Shown: positions 9,514 to 21,148, counted from the first letter of the stretch. The stretch: 64,000 nt of DNA from Brevundimonas alba (GCF_011927945.1 NZ_JAATJM010000002.1:558001-622000); one strand, 5' to 3'. Notes: generated from the letters alone by a model not told the origin. Made by a program: numbers and translations.

Positions 9514-10029
9514 ATGGAGATCGTCACCGCCCGGCTGAAGCTCAGGACCGCCCGCGAGGGTGATATCGGCGCCATGCATGCCGTGCTGTCGGACCCTCGC
9601 GCCACCCGCTGGTGGTCGACGCCACCGCACGACAGCCTCGATCAGACGCGGGAGTGGCTCGCCGGCATGATCGCCAACGGAGCCGACAACCCCGACTTCG
9701 TCATCGAGCGCGACGGCGTCGTGATCGGCAAGGCGGGGTTCTGGCGGCTGCCCGAGGTCGGCTACATCCTGCATCCGGACCATTGGGGGCGGGGGCTGGC
9801 GGGCGAGGCGGTAGGCGCGGCGATCGATCATGTCTTCGCCACGCGCGACCTCGACGCCCTGACCGCCGACGTCGATCCGGACAACGCCGCATCGATTCGC
9901 CTGCTTGAGCGGCTCGGCTGGATCAGAACCGGGTTCGCGGAGCGCACATGGCATGTCGGCGGAGAGTGGAAGGACAGCCTGTACTATGGGCTTTCGCGGG
10001 CGGGCTGGACCGCGCGTCTGCAGACTTGA
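9514..10029 (+). CDS. GNAT acetyltransferase, RimJ/RimL type
   Basis: 171 residues. The opening TARLKLRTAREGD and the WWSTPPHDS region are typical of the RimJ/RimL-like branch. The cofactor loop HPDHWGRGLAGEAV and the later DPDNAASIRLLERLGW are conserved GNAT elements. It may acetylate a protein N-terminus or a small molecule; the substrate is unknown. It follows another GNAT gene by 31 bases, but the two are too different to be recent duplicates. Confidence 0.87.
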   Translation: MEIVTARLKLRTAREGDIGAMHAVLSDPRATRWWSTPPHDSLDQTREWLAGMIANGADNPDFVIERDGVVIGKAGFWRLPEVGYILHPDHWGRGLAGEAVGAAIDHVFATRDLDALTADVDPDNAASIRLLERLGWIRTGFAERTWHVGGEWKDSLYYGLSRAGWTARLQT

Positions 10030-10143
10030 ACTCCCCGGCGGGTTCAGGCATAAGCCCGCGCTCGCGTGGCGGCTCTTTCGAGGGCCGCCGCAGTTGTTTT
10101 CGCGCTTTCCACAGCGCCCGACCTTAAGAAGATTGAGACGGAC

Positions 10144-10326
10144 ATGGCCGTTCCGAAGCGCAAAGTATCGCCCTCGCGTCGCAACATGCGCCGCGCCCAC
10201 GACGCCCTGGGCACGAACGCCTACACCGAGGACAAGGACACGGGCGAGCTGCGCCGCTCGCACCACATCGACCTCAAGACCGGCACCTATCGCGGCCGTC
10301 AGGTTCTGACGCCGAAGGAAGACTAG
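10144..10326 (+). CDS. rpmF: 50S ribosomal protein L32
   Basis: 60 residues beginning [17 protein letters not shown], the invariant L32 N-terminus, with [14 protein letters not shown] at the C-terminus. No zinc-binding cysteines are present, so this is the Cys-minus form common in Proteobacteria. The ATG at 10144 is the only sensible start. A strong intrinsic terminator follows at about 55 bases. Confidence 0.97.
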   Translation: MAVPKRKVSPSRRNMRRAHDALGTNAYTEDKDTGELRRSHHIDLKTGTYRGRQVLTPKED

Positions 10327-10381
10327 GTCTTTCGACCGGGTCCGGGCCCCAGGATCTCATTCCGGGCCCGACGAAGCATTT

Positions 10382-10412
10382 ACGGCGCGCGAGTAGCCTC
10401 GCGCGCCGTTTT
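10382..10412 (+). terminator. Intrinsic terminator after rpmF
   Basis: A perfect 12-base-pair stem (10382-10393 with 10398-10409) closes a four-base loop, TAGC, and is followed by TTTT. The high GC of the stem and the T run make a standard Rho-independent terminator for rpmF. Confidence 0.88.
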
Positions 10413-10451
10413 CGTGCCTTGTGTCCAGCTATCGCAACGCTGGAGACGTCC

Positions 10452-11057
10452 ATGATCCGCCTTGTCGCCCTTTCCTCGGTCGCCGTCCTGTCGCTCGCCG
10501 CCTGCGGCGCGCCTCCGTCAGAGCCGGCCGACGCGCCGACGCCGCCGGCGACCGAAACGCCCTCCGGGCCCGCCACGCCCGCCCCCGGACCCGACCGGCT
10601 GACGGCCCAGGGCTTCGGTCCGCTGCGCATCGGCATGACACGGGCCGAGGTGGAGACCGCCCTCGGCGCCGACTCCAATCCTGAGGCGGTCGGCGGCCCG
10701 GATCCGGCGTCTTGCGACATGTTCCATCCCGCCCGCGCGCCCGACGGCCTGCTGGTCATGGTCGAGCAGGGCGTCCTCACCAGCATCTGGGTCAGCCGCA
10801 ACACCGCCATCGAGACCGATCGCGGCTTGAGCATCGGCGATCCGGCCGCCGAGGTGAAACGCGTCTATGGCCCCGGGGCCGAGGTCACGCCGCACAAATA
10901 CGTCGGGGCGCCCGCCGAATACGTCACCGTCTGGTCGACGACGGATCACCAGAGCGCGGCGGCGCGGGGTCTGAAGTACGAGATCGGCGAGGACGGCAAG
11001 GTCGGATCGATCGCCGGCGGCGGGCCCAGCATCGAATACGTCGAGGGCTGCGCCTAG
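10452..11057 (+). CDS. Predicted lipoprotein of unknown function
   Basis: 201 residues. The ATG at 10452 gives a short signal sequence ending in a lipobox, L-A-A-C at about residues 17-20, so the mature protein should be lipid-anchored at Cys20. A Pro/Ala/Thr-rich linker of about 35 residues follows. The folded part starts with GFGPLRIGMTRAEVETALG, a short pattern common in small exported proteins of the SmpA/BamE-like fold. No enzymatic motif is seen. It stands alone between the rpmF terminator and eno. Confidence 0.75.
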   Translation: MIRLVALSSVAVLSLAACGAPPSEPADAPTPPATETPSGPATPAPGPDRLTAQGFGPLRIGMTRAEVETALGADSNPEAVGGPDPASCDMFHPARAPDGLLVMVEQGVLTSIWVSRNTAIETDRGLSIGDPAAEVKRVYGPGAEVTPHKYVGAPAEYVTVWSTTDHQSAAARGLKYEIGEDGKVGSIAGGGPSIEYVEGCA

Positions 11058-11154
11058 GCGGGCTTACGTCCGCTTCTGACGGAGCGGCGGGGTAGACTGG
11101 CGTTATGACCCCGCCGCCCGTCCATCTTCGCCCCCTCCGCCAGCGGCCCGAATT

Positions 11155-11201
11155 GGCCGGAGTGGCCGAAGTGGCCGGTGTTTTTCGCGGCCACTCCGGC
11201 C
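11155..11201 (+). promoter_or_regulatory. Long stem-loop in the eno upstream region
   Basis: A perfect 14-base inverted repeat (11155-11168 with 11188-11201) encloses a 19-base loop that ends in TTTTTCG and repeats GTGGCCGG. It lies 85 bases before the eno start and 98 bases after the lipoprotein stop. It could end the upstream transcript or form a leader structure for eno; the T run is in the loop rather than after the stem, so a standard terminator is unlikely. Confidence 0.5.
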
Positions 11202-11205
11202 ATGA

Positions 11206-12564
<1,359 letters not shown>

Positions 12565-12611
12565 GTTCAGCCGCCACGGCCAAGCTACGGTTCGTTAGGC
12601 ATTTTCGGTCA

Positions 12612-12631
12612 GACTCTGTTGATCGTGAGTC
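12612..12631. promoter_or_regulatory. Two GANTC (CcrM-type) methylation sites upstream of ftsB
   Basis: GACTC at 12612-12616 and GAGTC at 12627-12631 lie 15 bases apart, 25-44 bases upstream of the ftsB GTG. In Caulobacter, paired GANTC sites near promoters mark genes controlled by CcrM methylation and GcrA. The sites are seen directly; regulation is inferred. Confidence 0.5.
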
Positions 12632-12655
12632 CACGCTCAGAAGGAGCGTCCGTCA

Positions 12656-12985
12656 GTGCCCGAGCGGATGAAGCCGTATTTCCCGTCAGCCATGCTGCTG
12701 CTGCTGATCGCCTACCTCGGCGTTCAGGCCCTGACCGGCCAGCGCGGCCTGCTGAGCGGCGGCGAGCGCGACGCCATGCTGACCCGCCGCGAAGCCCAGC
12801 TGGCGGGCATTCTCGAACAGCGCCGCGATCTCGAAATCCGCGTCCGCTATCTGCGCACCGACAGCCTGTCGCGGGACCTGCTGGAAGAGCGGGCCCGGGC
12901 CGTGCTGGGTTTCGCAGACCCGCGCGACTATGTGGTGCGCGTCTCCGCGCCGCCTGCGGCTGAAGGCCCCACGCCGAGGGCGTGA
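12656..12985 (+). CDS. ftsB: Septum formation initiator, FtsB/DivIC family
   Basis: 109 residues. A single membrane helix (about residues 10-27) follows a short cytoplasmic end, then a coiled-coil-prone periplasmic region rich in Arg/Glu/Leu (TRREAQLAGILEQRRDLE), the standard FtsB layout. FtsB joins FtsL and FtsQ to activate the septal FtsWI synthase. The GTG at 12656 follows AAGGAG by nine bases; an ATG at 12668 is also possible. Position between eno and pdhA is typical for the family in this group. Confidence 0.87.
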   Translation: MPERMKPYFPSAMLLLLIAYLGVQALTGQRGLLSGGERDAMLTRREAQLAGILEQRRDLEIRVRYLRTDSLSRDLLEERARAVLGFADPRDYVVRVSAPPAAEGPTPRA

Positions 12986-13098
12986 ACTTTCGTTACATCC
13001 CCGTGAGGCGGCTTTGCCTTTCGGGAACGAAGGCTGCTAAAGCCCCTTTCCGTAACGACAAGAGGCCTCGGAACCGCGGCCCAGCCGGGAGATGACGG

Positions 13099-14127
13099 AT
13101 GGCGAAAGCCCCCGCCGCCAAAGCTGATTCCAGCAAGGCGACCAAACTGCCCAATACGCCGACGGCCTCGAAAGAGGACCTGCTGCGCTTCTACCGCGAA
13201 ATGGTGCTGATCCGCCGCTTCGAGGAGCGCGCGGGCCAGCTGTACGGCATGGGTCTGATCGGCGGCTTCTGCCACCTCTACATCGGTCAGGAAGCCGTCG
13301 CCGTCGGCGTTCAGGAGAGCGTCCGTCAGGGTCACGACAAGATCATCACCGGCTACCGCGACCACGGCCACATGCTGTGCGCCGGCATGGACCCCAAAGA
13401 GGTCATGGCGGAGCTGACCGGCCGCATCGGCGGCTCGTCCAAGGGCAAGGGCGGCTCGATGCACATGTTCGACACCGCCACCGGCTTCTACGGCGGCCAC
13501 GGCATCGTCGGGGCGCAGGTCGCGCTCGGCACCGGACTGGCCTTCGCGGGGCGCTACCGCGGCGATGACTCGGTCGCCTTCATCTATTTCGGCGACGGGG
13601 CGGCGAACCAGGGCCAGGTCTACGAGAGCTTCAACATGGCCCAACTGTGGAAGCTGCCGGCCATCTACATCATCGAGAACAACCAGTACGCCATGGGCAC
13701 GAGCATCGAACGCTCGTCGTCCACGACCCAGCTCAGCGAGCGCGGCGCCAGTTTCGGCATCCCCGGCGAGCAGGTCGACGGCATGGACGTGCTGGCGGTC
13801 CGTGACGCCGTGGCCCGCGCCGTCAAGCGCGCCCGCGAAGGCGGCGGCCCCTTCATCCTCGAGATGAAGACCTACCGCTACCGCGGCCACTCCATGTCGG
13901 ACCCCGCCAAATACCGCACCAAGGAAGAGGTCGACCAGGTCAAGACGACCCGCGATCCGATCGATCACATCAAGACCCTGCTGGCCGCCGCCAAGGCGAC
14001 CGAGGACGAACTCAAGGCCATCGACAACGAGGTGAAAGCCATCGTCGCCGAGGCCGTCCAGTTCGCCCAGGAAAGCCCGGAGCCGGAGCCGTCCGAGCTC
14101 TACACCGACGTCTACGTGGAGGCCTGA
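13099..14127 (+). CDS. pdhA: Pyruvate dehydrogenase E1, alpha subunit
   Basis: 342 residues. With PdhB it forms the thiamine-diphosphate enzyme that decarboxylates pyruvate. The TPP/magnesium motif is clear as GDGAANQGQVYESFNMAQLW...ENN. The phosphorylation-loop-like YRYRGHSMSDPAKYR is conserved, as in other alphaproteobacterial and mitochondrial E1-alpha. A Lys/Ala-rich N-terminal tail of about 25 residues precedes the domain. The start is supported by GGGAG seven bases upstream. First gene of the pdhA-pdhB-DUF5076-pdhC-lpd operon. Confidence 0.97.
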   Translation: MAKAPAAKADSSKATKLPNTPTASKEDLLRFYREMVLIRRFEERAGQLYGMGLIGGFCHLYIGQEAVAVGVQESVRQGHDKIITGYRDHGHMLCAGMDPKEVMAELTGRIGGSSKGKGGSMHMFDTATGFYGGHGIVGAQVALGTGLAFAGRYRGDDSVAFIYFGDGAANQGQVYESFNMAQLWKLPAIYIIENNQYAMGTSIERSSSTTQLSERGASFGIPGEQVDGMDVLAVRDAVARAVKRAREGGGPFILEMKTYRYRGHSMSDPAKYRTKEEVDQVKTTRDPIDHIKTLLAAAKATEDELKAIDNEVKAIVAEAVQFAQESPEPEPSELYTDVYVEA

Positions 14128-14130
14128 CTC

Positions 14131-15507
14131 GTGACCGACATTCTCATGCCGGCCCTGTCGCCCACGATGGAAGAGGGCACGCTGACCAAATGGCACATCA
14201 AGGCGGGCGACACCGTATCGGCCGGCCAGGTGATCGCCGAGATCGAGACCGACAAGGCCACGATGGAAGTCGAGGCCGTGGACGAGGGCGAGGTGCTTGA
14301 GATCCTCGTCGCCGAGGGCTCGGAGAACGTGAAGGTCAACACGCCGATCGCGCGTCTGGCCGGCGAGGACGGCGCGGCCGCACCGGCGCCGAAGGCCGAT
14401 GCTCCCGCCGCCAGCCCCGTGGCGGACGCTCCGGCCGCCGACAAGTCGGGCGATCCCGAGAAGAAAGACGACACTCGCGCCGGCCCGAAGGTCGAGCTGC
14501 GCGATCCGGAAATCCCGGCCGACGCCAAACTGGTCAAGACGACCATCCGCGACGCCCTGCGCGACGCCATGGCCGAGGAGATGCGCCGGGACGAGGCTGT
14601 CTTCCTGATCGGCGAGGAAGTCGCCCAGTACCAAGGCGCCTACAAGGTCAGCCGCGAGCTGCTGCAGGAGTTCGGCGACAAGCGTGTCGTCGACACCCCG
14701 ATCACCGAGCACGGCTTCGCCGGTCTTGGCGTCGGCGCGGCCATGGCCGGGCTGAAGCCGATCGTCGAGTTCATGACGTTCAACTTCGCCATGCAGGCCA
14801 TCGACCACATCATCAACTCGGCGGCCAAGACCCTGTATATGTCTGGCGGCCAGATCCGCGCCGGCATCGTCTTCCGCGGTCCGAACGGCGCCGCAAGCCG
14901 CGTCGGCGCCCAGCACAGCCAGGACTATTCGGCCTGGTATGCGCAGGTGCCGGGCCTCAAGGTCATCGCGCCCTATGACGCCGCCGACGCCAAGGGCCTG
15001 CTGAAGTCGGCCATCCGCGACCCGAACCCCGTCGTCTTCCTCGAGCACGAGATGATGTACGGGCTGGAGTTCGACGTGCCGGAGGTCGAGGACTATCTGG
15101 TCCCTATCGGCAAGGCCAAGGTCCGCCGCGAGGGCACGGACGTCACCATCACGGCCCACAGCCGCATGGTCGGCTTCGCCCTGCAGGCCGCTGAACAGCT
15201 GGCCGGGGAGGGGATCTCCTGCGAGGTCGTCGACCTGCGCACCCTGCGTCCGCTCGACCACGAAACCATCGTCGAAAGCGTCAAGAAGACCAGCCGTCTG
15301 GTCTCGGCCGAGGAAGGCTGGGGTCCGATGGGCGTCGGCGCCGAAGTCGTGGCCCGGGTCATCGAGCACGCCTTCGACTACCTCGACGCTCCGCCGCTGC
15401 GGGTGCATCAGGAGGATGTGCCGCTCCCCTACGCCGCCAATCTCGAGGCGCTGTCGCTGCCGGGCGTCGACAAGATCGTCGCCGCGGTCAAGCAGGTGAT
15501 GGCATGA
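14131..15507 (+). CDS. pdhB: Pyruvate dehydrogenase E1, beta subunit, with N-terminal lipoyl domain
   Basis: 458 residues, about 125 longer than a plain E1-beta. Residues 1-78 form a biotinyl/lipoyl domain with the lipoylation Lys in [12 protein letters not shown], followed by an Ala/Pro linker and then a normal transketolase-type beta subunit ([30 protein letters not shown]). A lipoyl domain on E1-beta is a known trait of alphaproteobacteria such as Sinorhizobium and Zymomonas. The GTG start lies three bases after pdhA. The stop overlaps the DUF5076 start as ATGA. Confidence 0.96.
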   Translation: MTDILMPALSPTMEEGTLTKWHIKAGDTVSAGQVIAEIETDKATMEVEAVDEGEVLEILVAEGSENVKVNTPIARLAGEDGAAAPAPKADAPAASPVADAPAADKSGDPEKKDDTRAGPKVELRDPEIPADAKLVKTTIRDALRDAMAEEMRRDEAVFLIGEEVAQYQGAYKVSRELLQEFGDKRVVDTPITEHGFAGLGVGAAMAGLKPIVEFMTFNFAMQAIDHIINSAAKTLYMSGGQIRAGIVFRGPNGAASRVGAQHSQDYSAWYAQVPGLKVIAPYDAADAKGLLKSAIRDPNPVVFLEHEMMYGLEFDVPEVEDYLVPIGKAKVRREGTDVTITAHSRMVGFALQAAEQLAGEGISCEVVDLRTLRPLDHETIVESVKKTSRLVSAEEGWGPMGVGAEVVARVIEHAFDYLDAPPLRVHQEDVPLPYAANLEALSLPGVDKIVAAVKQVMA

Positions 15508-15818
15508 GCGAGCCCGAACAGCACCAGCTGAAGACGCCGGACAGCGTCGCCGCCGATCCGGAAGCCATCGAGATCATGCGGATGTGGTGGTCGAAGCAGG
15601 AGCCGGTCATGTCGATCAAGCCGGCTTTCAACGATCCGGCCATGTTCGGCCGGATGCTCGCCTATGCCGCGACCCACATGGCCCATGGCTACAACGTGCG
15701 GCACGGCGTCGACGAGCGCATCGCCTACAACCAGATACTCGCCGGCCTCAGCGATGCGCTCAAGGCGCAGAACGTCCAGACGATCACCGAACCGACCGGG
15801 ACAGGGGGCGCGCAATGA
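15504..15818 (+). CDS. DUF5076 protein inside the pdh operon
   Basis: 104 residues, soluble, with no catalytic motif. It matches the DUF5076 pattern as I remember it: a central [18 protein letters not shown] and a conserved [17 protein letters not shown] helix. It overlaps pdhB and pdhC by four bases each (ATGA on both sides), so it is almost certainly translated with the complex. That context suggests an assembly factor, regulator or accessory subunit of pyruvate dehydrogenase. No function is established to my knowledge. Confidence 0.85.
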   Translation: MSEPEQHQLKTPDSVAADPEAIEIMRMWWSKQEPVMSIKPAFNDPAMFGRMLAYAATHMAHGYNVRHGVDERIAYNQILAGLSDALKAQNVQTITEPTGTGGAQ

Positions 15819-17110
15819 CCGACATCCTGATGCCCGCCCTCTCGCCGACGATGGAAGAGGGCGTTCTGGCCAAGTGGCACGTCAAGGTTGGCGACACGGT
15901 CAAGGCGGGCGACGTCATCGCCGAGATCGAAACCGACAAGGCGACCATGGAGGTCGAGGCCGTCGACGAGGGCGAGATCACCGACATCCTCGTGGCCGAG
16001 GGCTCCGAGGGCGTGAAGGTCAACACGCCGATCGCGCGTCTGAAGGACGAGGGCGGCGCGGCCGCTCCGGCCCCCAAGGCTGAAGCGCCCAAGTCCGAGG
16101 CCGCCAAGCCCGCTCCGGCCGGGCACGAAAGCGGCCAGGCCGTCGCCACGCCCCAAGGCGTCAAGGCCGCCGAAGCGACCCTGCCGAAAACCGCGGCATC
16201 GGGCGAGCGCGTGTTCGCCTCACCGCTGGCCCGCCGTATCGCAGCCCAGAACGGCGTCGACCTCAAGGCGGTCAAGGGCACCGGTCCGCACGGCCGCATC
16301 GTCCGCCGCGACGTCGAAGGCGCGCCCAAGGGCTCCGCGGCTCCGGCTTCCGCCGGCGCATCGGCTCCCGCAACCGAAGCCCGCAAGGTCCTGTCGCTGG
16401 CGCAGATGGGCATCCCGGACGGCAGCTACGACCTCGTGCCGCTGGACGGCATGCGGAAGGCCATCGCGCGCCGCCTGACCGACAGCTTCCGCGACGTGCC
16501 GCACTTCCCGCTGACCATCGACTGCGAGATCGACGGCCTGCTGGCCTCGCGCGCCAAGGTCAACGCCATGCTGGAGAAGGACGGGATCAAGGTTTCGGTC
16601 AACGACTTCGTCATCAAGGCCAGCGCCATGGCCCTGAAGGCCGTGCCCGAGGCCAACGCCAGCTACTCGCCCGAGGGCATCGCCATGCATCACAACGCCG
16701 ACGTGGCGATGGCGGTGGCGATCGACGGCGGCCTGATCACCCCGATCATCCGCAAGGCCGAGACCAAGTCGCTGTCGCAGATCGCGACCGAGTCCAAGGA
16801 CCTCGCCAAACGGGCCCGTGACCGGAAGCTGAAGCCCGAGGAGTTCCAGGGCGGCACCTTCTCGGTCTCCAACCTCGGCATGTTCGGCATCAAGGCCTTC
16901 GCCTCGATCATCAACGAGCCGCAGGGCGCGATCATGAGCGTCGGGGCAGGGGAGCAGCGTCCGGTCGTGAAGAACGGCCAACTGGCTGTCGCGACCGTCA
17001 TGACCGTCACCCTGACCTGCGATCACCGCGTGGTCGACGGCGCCATCGGCGCGAAATTCCTGCAGGTCTTCAAGGCGATGATCGAAGATCCTGTGACGAT
17101 GCTGGCGTAG
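15815..17110 (+). CDS. pdhC: Pyruvate dehydrogenase E2, dihydrolipoamide acetyltransferase
   Basis: 431 residues: lipoyl domain (about 1-78, [12 protein letters not shown]), Ala/Pro/Lys linker, peripheral-subunit-binding domain ([17 protein letters not shown]...[13 protein letters not shown], about 133-170), second linker, then the catalytic domain ending in [15 protein letters not shown] with its active-site His. It forms the core that transfers acetyl groups to CoA. The first 78 residues are nearly the same as those of PdhB, so both lipoyl domains probably come from one duplication. Start overlaps the DUF5076 stop. Confidence 0.97.
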   Translation: MTDILMPALSPTMEEGVLAKWHVKVGDTVKAGDVIAEIETDKATMEVEAVDEGEITDILVAEGSEGVKVNTPIARLKDEGGAAAPAPKAEAPKSEAAKPAPAGHESGQAVATPQGVKAAEATLPKTAASGERVFASPLARRIAAQNGVDLKAVKGTGPHGRIVRRDVEGAPKGSAAPASAGASAPATEARKVLSLAQMGIPDGSYDLVPLDGMRKAIARRLTDSFRDVPHFPLTIDCEIDGLLASRAKVNAMLEKDGIKVSVNDFVIKASAMALKAVPEANASYSPEGIAMHHNADVAMAVAIDGGLITPIIRKAETKSLSQIATESKDLAKRARDRKLKPEEFQGGTFSVSNLGMFGIKAFASIINEPQGAIMSVGAGEQRPVVKNGQLAVATVMTVTLTCDHRVVDGAIGAKFLQVFKAMIEDPVTMLA

Positions 17111-17119
17111 GGGCAGACC

Positions 17120-18535
<1,416 letters not shown>

Positions 18536-18540
18536 CCGTA

Positions 18541-18996
18541 ATGGTCCGGTACGCGGTCCGTCGGGACGAACTCTGGACCTGGTACTGGCTAGCCTGGAAG
18601 CGGACGCTGTGGCTCTACCATGTCGCGATCATCGCCATGGTCATGACGACCTTCGTGCTTATGGAGGTGGGCGGCGCGCCGGGCGTGGCAGTGGTGGCAG
18701 GCGGCTTCACCAGCGCGGCTCTGGTCGGCGCGATGATCATGTATCCGCAGCTGAGATACACGCCTCAGGAACGCACGCTAAGGTTCGACGAGGCGGGAAT
18801 TTCCTATGAGCGCGGCAAGCAGTCTGGTCGCTTGTCCTGGAGCCGGATCCGCTCCGTAGCCCGGGCCGGTGATGGAATCACCGTGACCGGCCGCGGCCAG
18901 AGTGCATTCATCATTCCGGGACGAGCGTTCGAGAACACGGCTGTGCGCGATGAGGCGCTGTCGACCATCGCAGCACTTCAGCGAGGCGCGGACTAG
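18541..18996 (+). CDS. YcxB-like small membrane protein
   Basis: About 151 residues. Two hydrophobic helices (near residues 25-70) are followed by a soluble domain reading RYTPQERTLRFDEAGISYERGKQSGRLSWSRI, the pattern of YcxB-like/PH-like membrane proteins. Function unknown. The ATG at 18541 lies just after the lpdA stop; a TTG at 18532 overlapping lpdA is equally open. It may be read through from the pdh operon. Its stop forms CTAG with the convergent DUF3606 gene. Confidence 0.65.
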   Translation: MVRYAVRRDELWTWYWLAWKRTLWLYHVAIIAMVMTTFVLMEVGGAPGVAVVAGGFTSAALVGAMIMYPQLRYTPQERTLRFDEAGISYERGKQSGRLSWSRIRSVARAGDGITVTGRGQSAFIIPGRAFENTAVRDEALSTIAALQRGAD

Positions 18997-19175
18997 CGCT
19001 TCTTACCGAGCTCGGCGGCAATGTCCTTGACCATGCGCCCAGCCTTGCGGTGCGCGGCGACGATCTGGTCGCGGGTCACGCCCCAGCGCTTCATCCAGTA
19101 TTCGACGGCCTGACGCTCCGAGAGGTCGAGCCGGTCCTTGTCAATAAAGCCGCGCTTGTCCTTGAGGCCCGCCAT
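18993..19175 (-). CDS. DUF3606 small protein
   Basis: 60 residues. The central LSERQAVEYWMKRWGVTRDQIVAAHRKAG matches the DUF3606 helical pattern (E...YW...GVT...L..A...G). These short proteins are common in alpha- and betaproteobacteria and have no known role. The gene has a GGAG-type site upstream, and an AT-rich patch about 90 bases upstream could be its promoter. Confidence 0.8.
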   Translation of the reverse strand: MAGLKDKRGFIDKDRLDLSERQAVEYWMKRWGVTRDQIVAAHRKAGRMVKDIAAELGKKR

Positions 19176-19262
19176 AATCGCTCCTTGTCTGCGAGAGAGG
19201 GGTAGTCGCGGGAGGCACGGATGGCGAGCCCAAAAGGCCCATCCAGTTATCGCCTAAGATAT

Positions 19263-19268
19263 ATTATG
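19263..19268 (-). promoter_or_regulatory. Possible -10 element in an AT-rich patch upstream of the DUF3606 gene
   Basis: CATAAT on the minus strand (5 of 6 matches to TATAAT) lies in the most AT-rich stretch of this region (19255-19290), which also contains the direct repeat ATGCGA-A-ATGCGA on the plus strand. No good -35 hexamer was found at 17 bases, so this is tentative. Confidence 0.25.
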
Positions 19269-19282
19269 CGAAATGCGATATA

Positions 19283-19822
19283 CTATTCCGACCGGAGCTC
19301 CAGAGCCGTGTATGGCGACTGACCGCGTTCGATACGGATCAGATCGAGGACGCTGACGATCTGGCGCGACCGCCAGTGGCTCAGATAATAGGCCAGCGGA
19401 CCAAAGGTGACCGCGACGCCGAACTGGATCGAGGTCTCCCAATTCTCGCGCACGAACGACAGCAGGCTGTCTCCGGCGACCTCGGCCAGAATGGCGATGA
19501 TCGACACCGGGATGGTCAGGTACGCGATGATCACCGCGCGCAGCATCTGGTCCTGACGCCGCGCATTGAGGTTCGCCAAGGCGGAAACCGCGTCAAACGT
19601 GCGGTCGTCGACGCCGGCCAGAAGCTCGAAGGCCTGGCCTGTCGAACGATTACGACGGAAACCGCTGATGAAGTCGACGCCCATGTATCCCCATGCCCCG
19701 GGCGTATAGAAGCTGGACGGCAGCAGGCTCCACGTCGGAAAATAGGTCTTCAGCCGCGCCCAGAGCCCCCAGACGTCGGACTTGTCCTCTGCAGCCGCGC
19801 CGCCAGGCTCGACGTGTCCCAT
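19283..19822 (-). CDS. Hypothetical membrane protein with two transmembrane helices
   Basis: 179 residues, not recognised. A soluble N-terminal half (AVSALANLNARRQDQMLRAV) leads into two hydrophobic segments (about residues 93-115 and 130-150) and a short charged tail. No catalytic motif is seen. With the ATG at 19822 its 5' end overlaps the 3' end of the dehydrogenase gene by 73 bases in another frame on the same strand. No good internal ATG removes the overlap without cutting the soluble domain. Confidence 0.6.
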   Translation of the reverse strand: MGHVEPGGAAAEDKSDVWGLWARLKTYFPTWSLLPSSFYTPGAWGYMGVDFISGFRRNRSTGQAFELLAGVDDRTFDAVSALANLNARRQDQMLRAVIIAYLTIPVSIIAILAEVAGDSLLSFVRENWETSIQFGVAVTFGPLAYYLSHWRSRQIVSVLDLIRIERGQSPYTALELRSE

Positions 19823-20637
19823 CGCGATCCCCCCATGGACTGCACTTCGGAATAGAACTGATCCACCAGCGCCGTCAGGGCCAGATGCGAGCCGTTCGAC
19901 CGCGCCTCGTCAAGCACCAAACCCAGATCCTTGCGCATCCAGTCGACCGCAAATCCGAACTCGAACTGGCCCGCCGCCGCCGTCTTCCACCGATTGTCCA
20001 TCTGCCACGACTGCGCTGCGCCCTTGGATACGGCGTCATAGACGGCGTCGGTATCAAGCCCGGCTGTCTGGGCGAAGTGAACGGCCTCGGCCAGACCTTG
20101 CACCACGCCGGCGATGGCGATCTGGTTGACCATCTTGGTGAGCTGGCCTGACCCGGCCGGGCCCATGTGCTTCACCGCCTTCGCGTAATGCATGAGGATC
20201 GGCTCGATCCGGACCAGGGCCGCAGCGTCACCGCCGGCCATGACGCTGAGCTGGCCATTCTCAGCGCCCGCCTGGCCGCCGGAAACCGGCGCGTCGATGA
20301 ATGAGACGCCCTGCTGCGCCGCCAGTTCCGCCAACTCGCGGGCGACCTTGGCCGAGGTGGTGGTGTGGTCGACGATCACGGCCCCCTCCCCCAGCGCCGG
20401 CAGCGCCGCCGCGACTACTTCGCGTACGTTGTCATCGTTGCCGACGCAGAGGATGAACAGCTCCACGCCGGCGGCGGCGTCATGCACGGTCTCCGCGAAC
20501 CGACCGCCCGTCGCGGCGGCCCAGGCCCGCGCCTTGTCCGGTGAGCGGTTGAAGCCGGCGACGTCATGGCCGTTCTGCACGAGGTGGCGTGCCATCGGCC
20601 CGCCCATGACGCCCAGCCCCGCGAAGCCGATCTTCAT
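19750..20637 (-). CDS. 3-hydroxyisobutyrate dehydrogenase-family NAD(P) oxidoreductase
   Basis: 295 residues. The Rossmann motif GFAGLGVMGGPMARHL and the signature FIDAPVSGGQAGAENGQLSVMAGG define the beta-hydroxyacid dehydrogenase family; the catalytic Lys is in TKMVNQ. The protein may act on 3-hydroxyisobutyrate, tartronate semialdehyde or a similar substrate. The last dozen residues (Ser/Gly/Thr-rich) extend beyond the usual end and overlap the next gene. The flavin reductase gene lies 10 bases upstream, so the two may be co-transcribed. Confidence 0.88.
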   Translation of the reverse strand: MKIGFAGLGVMGGPMARHLVQNGHDVAGFNRSPDKARAWAAATGGRFAETVHDAAAGVELFILCVGNDDNVREVVAAALPALGEGAVIVDHTTTSAKVARELAELAAQQGVSFIDAPVSGGQAGAENGQLSVMAGGDAAALVRIEPILMHYAKAVKHMGPAGSGQLTKMVNQIAIAGVVQGLAEAVHFAQTAGLDTDAVYDAVSKGAAQSWQMDNRWKTAAAGQFEFGFAVDWMRKDLGLVLDEARSNGSHLALTALVDQFYSEVQSMGGSRWDTSSLAARLQRTSPTSGGSGRG

Positions 20638-20647
20638 GGTCTGATCC

Positions 20648-21148
20648 TCACGTCTGCGGTTCGGCCGCGGTCCCGTAACGGCCGCGGTAGTAGGTCAGGG
20701 CATCGCCGGGGCGGGTTTCGAACTGCCGCACCTCGCCGACAATGGTCAGGTGATCGCCCATGACGATCCGCTCGTGCGCCGTGCAGTCCAGCCGCGTCAG
20801 GGCATTCTTGAGCCGCGGCGGCTCCGGACTGGTGCTGTCGAACTCGTCGGAGGACAGGCGGCAGACACCCCAGGCGAACCGGTCCGACATCTCGCGGTCC
20901 TCGACCGGCAGCACATGCACCGCGAACCGCTCGGCCCTGGCGAAGGCGTCGTGCCGCCAGGAAGCGCGATCAAGGCACCACAGGATCAACGGCGGGCGCA
21001 GCGAGACGGAGGTGAAGGAATTGACCGTGATCCCGAACGGGCCCTCGTCGGTGTGCGCCGTAACCACGCAAACGCCGGTCGCGAAGCCGCCGAGGGCGCG
21101 CCGGTAGGCGGTGGCGTCGAATTCGTCGGGGGAAGCCGGGGCGGTCAC
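20648..21148 (-). CDS. Flavin reductase family protein (FMN-binding split barrel)
   Basis: About 166 residues. YRRALGGFATGVCVVTAHTDEGPFGITVNSFTSVSLRPPLILWCLD is the classical flavin-reductase (HpaC/DIM6/NTAB) N-terminus, and the barrel continues to GDHLTIVGEV. Such proteins supply reduced flavin to two-component monooxygenases or act as free flavin reductases; no monooxygenase is nearby. The start is uncertain between a GTG at 21148 and a TTG at 21154. It precedes the dehydrogenase by 10 bases. Confidence 0.85.
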   Translation of the reverse strand: MTAPASPDEFDATAYRRALGGFATGVCVVTAHTDEGPFGITVNSFTSVSLRPPLILWCLDRASWRHDAFARAERFAVHVLPVEDREMSDRFAWGVCRLSSDEFDSTSPEPPRLKNALTRLDCTAHERIVMGDHLTIVGEVRQFETRPGDALTYYRGRYGTAAEPQT

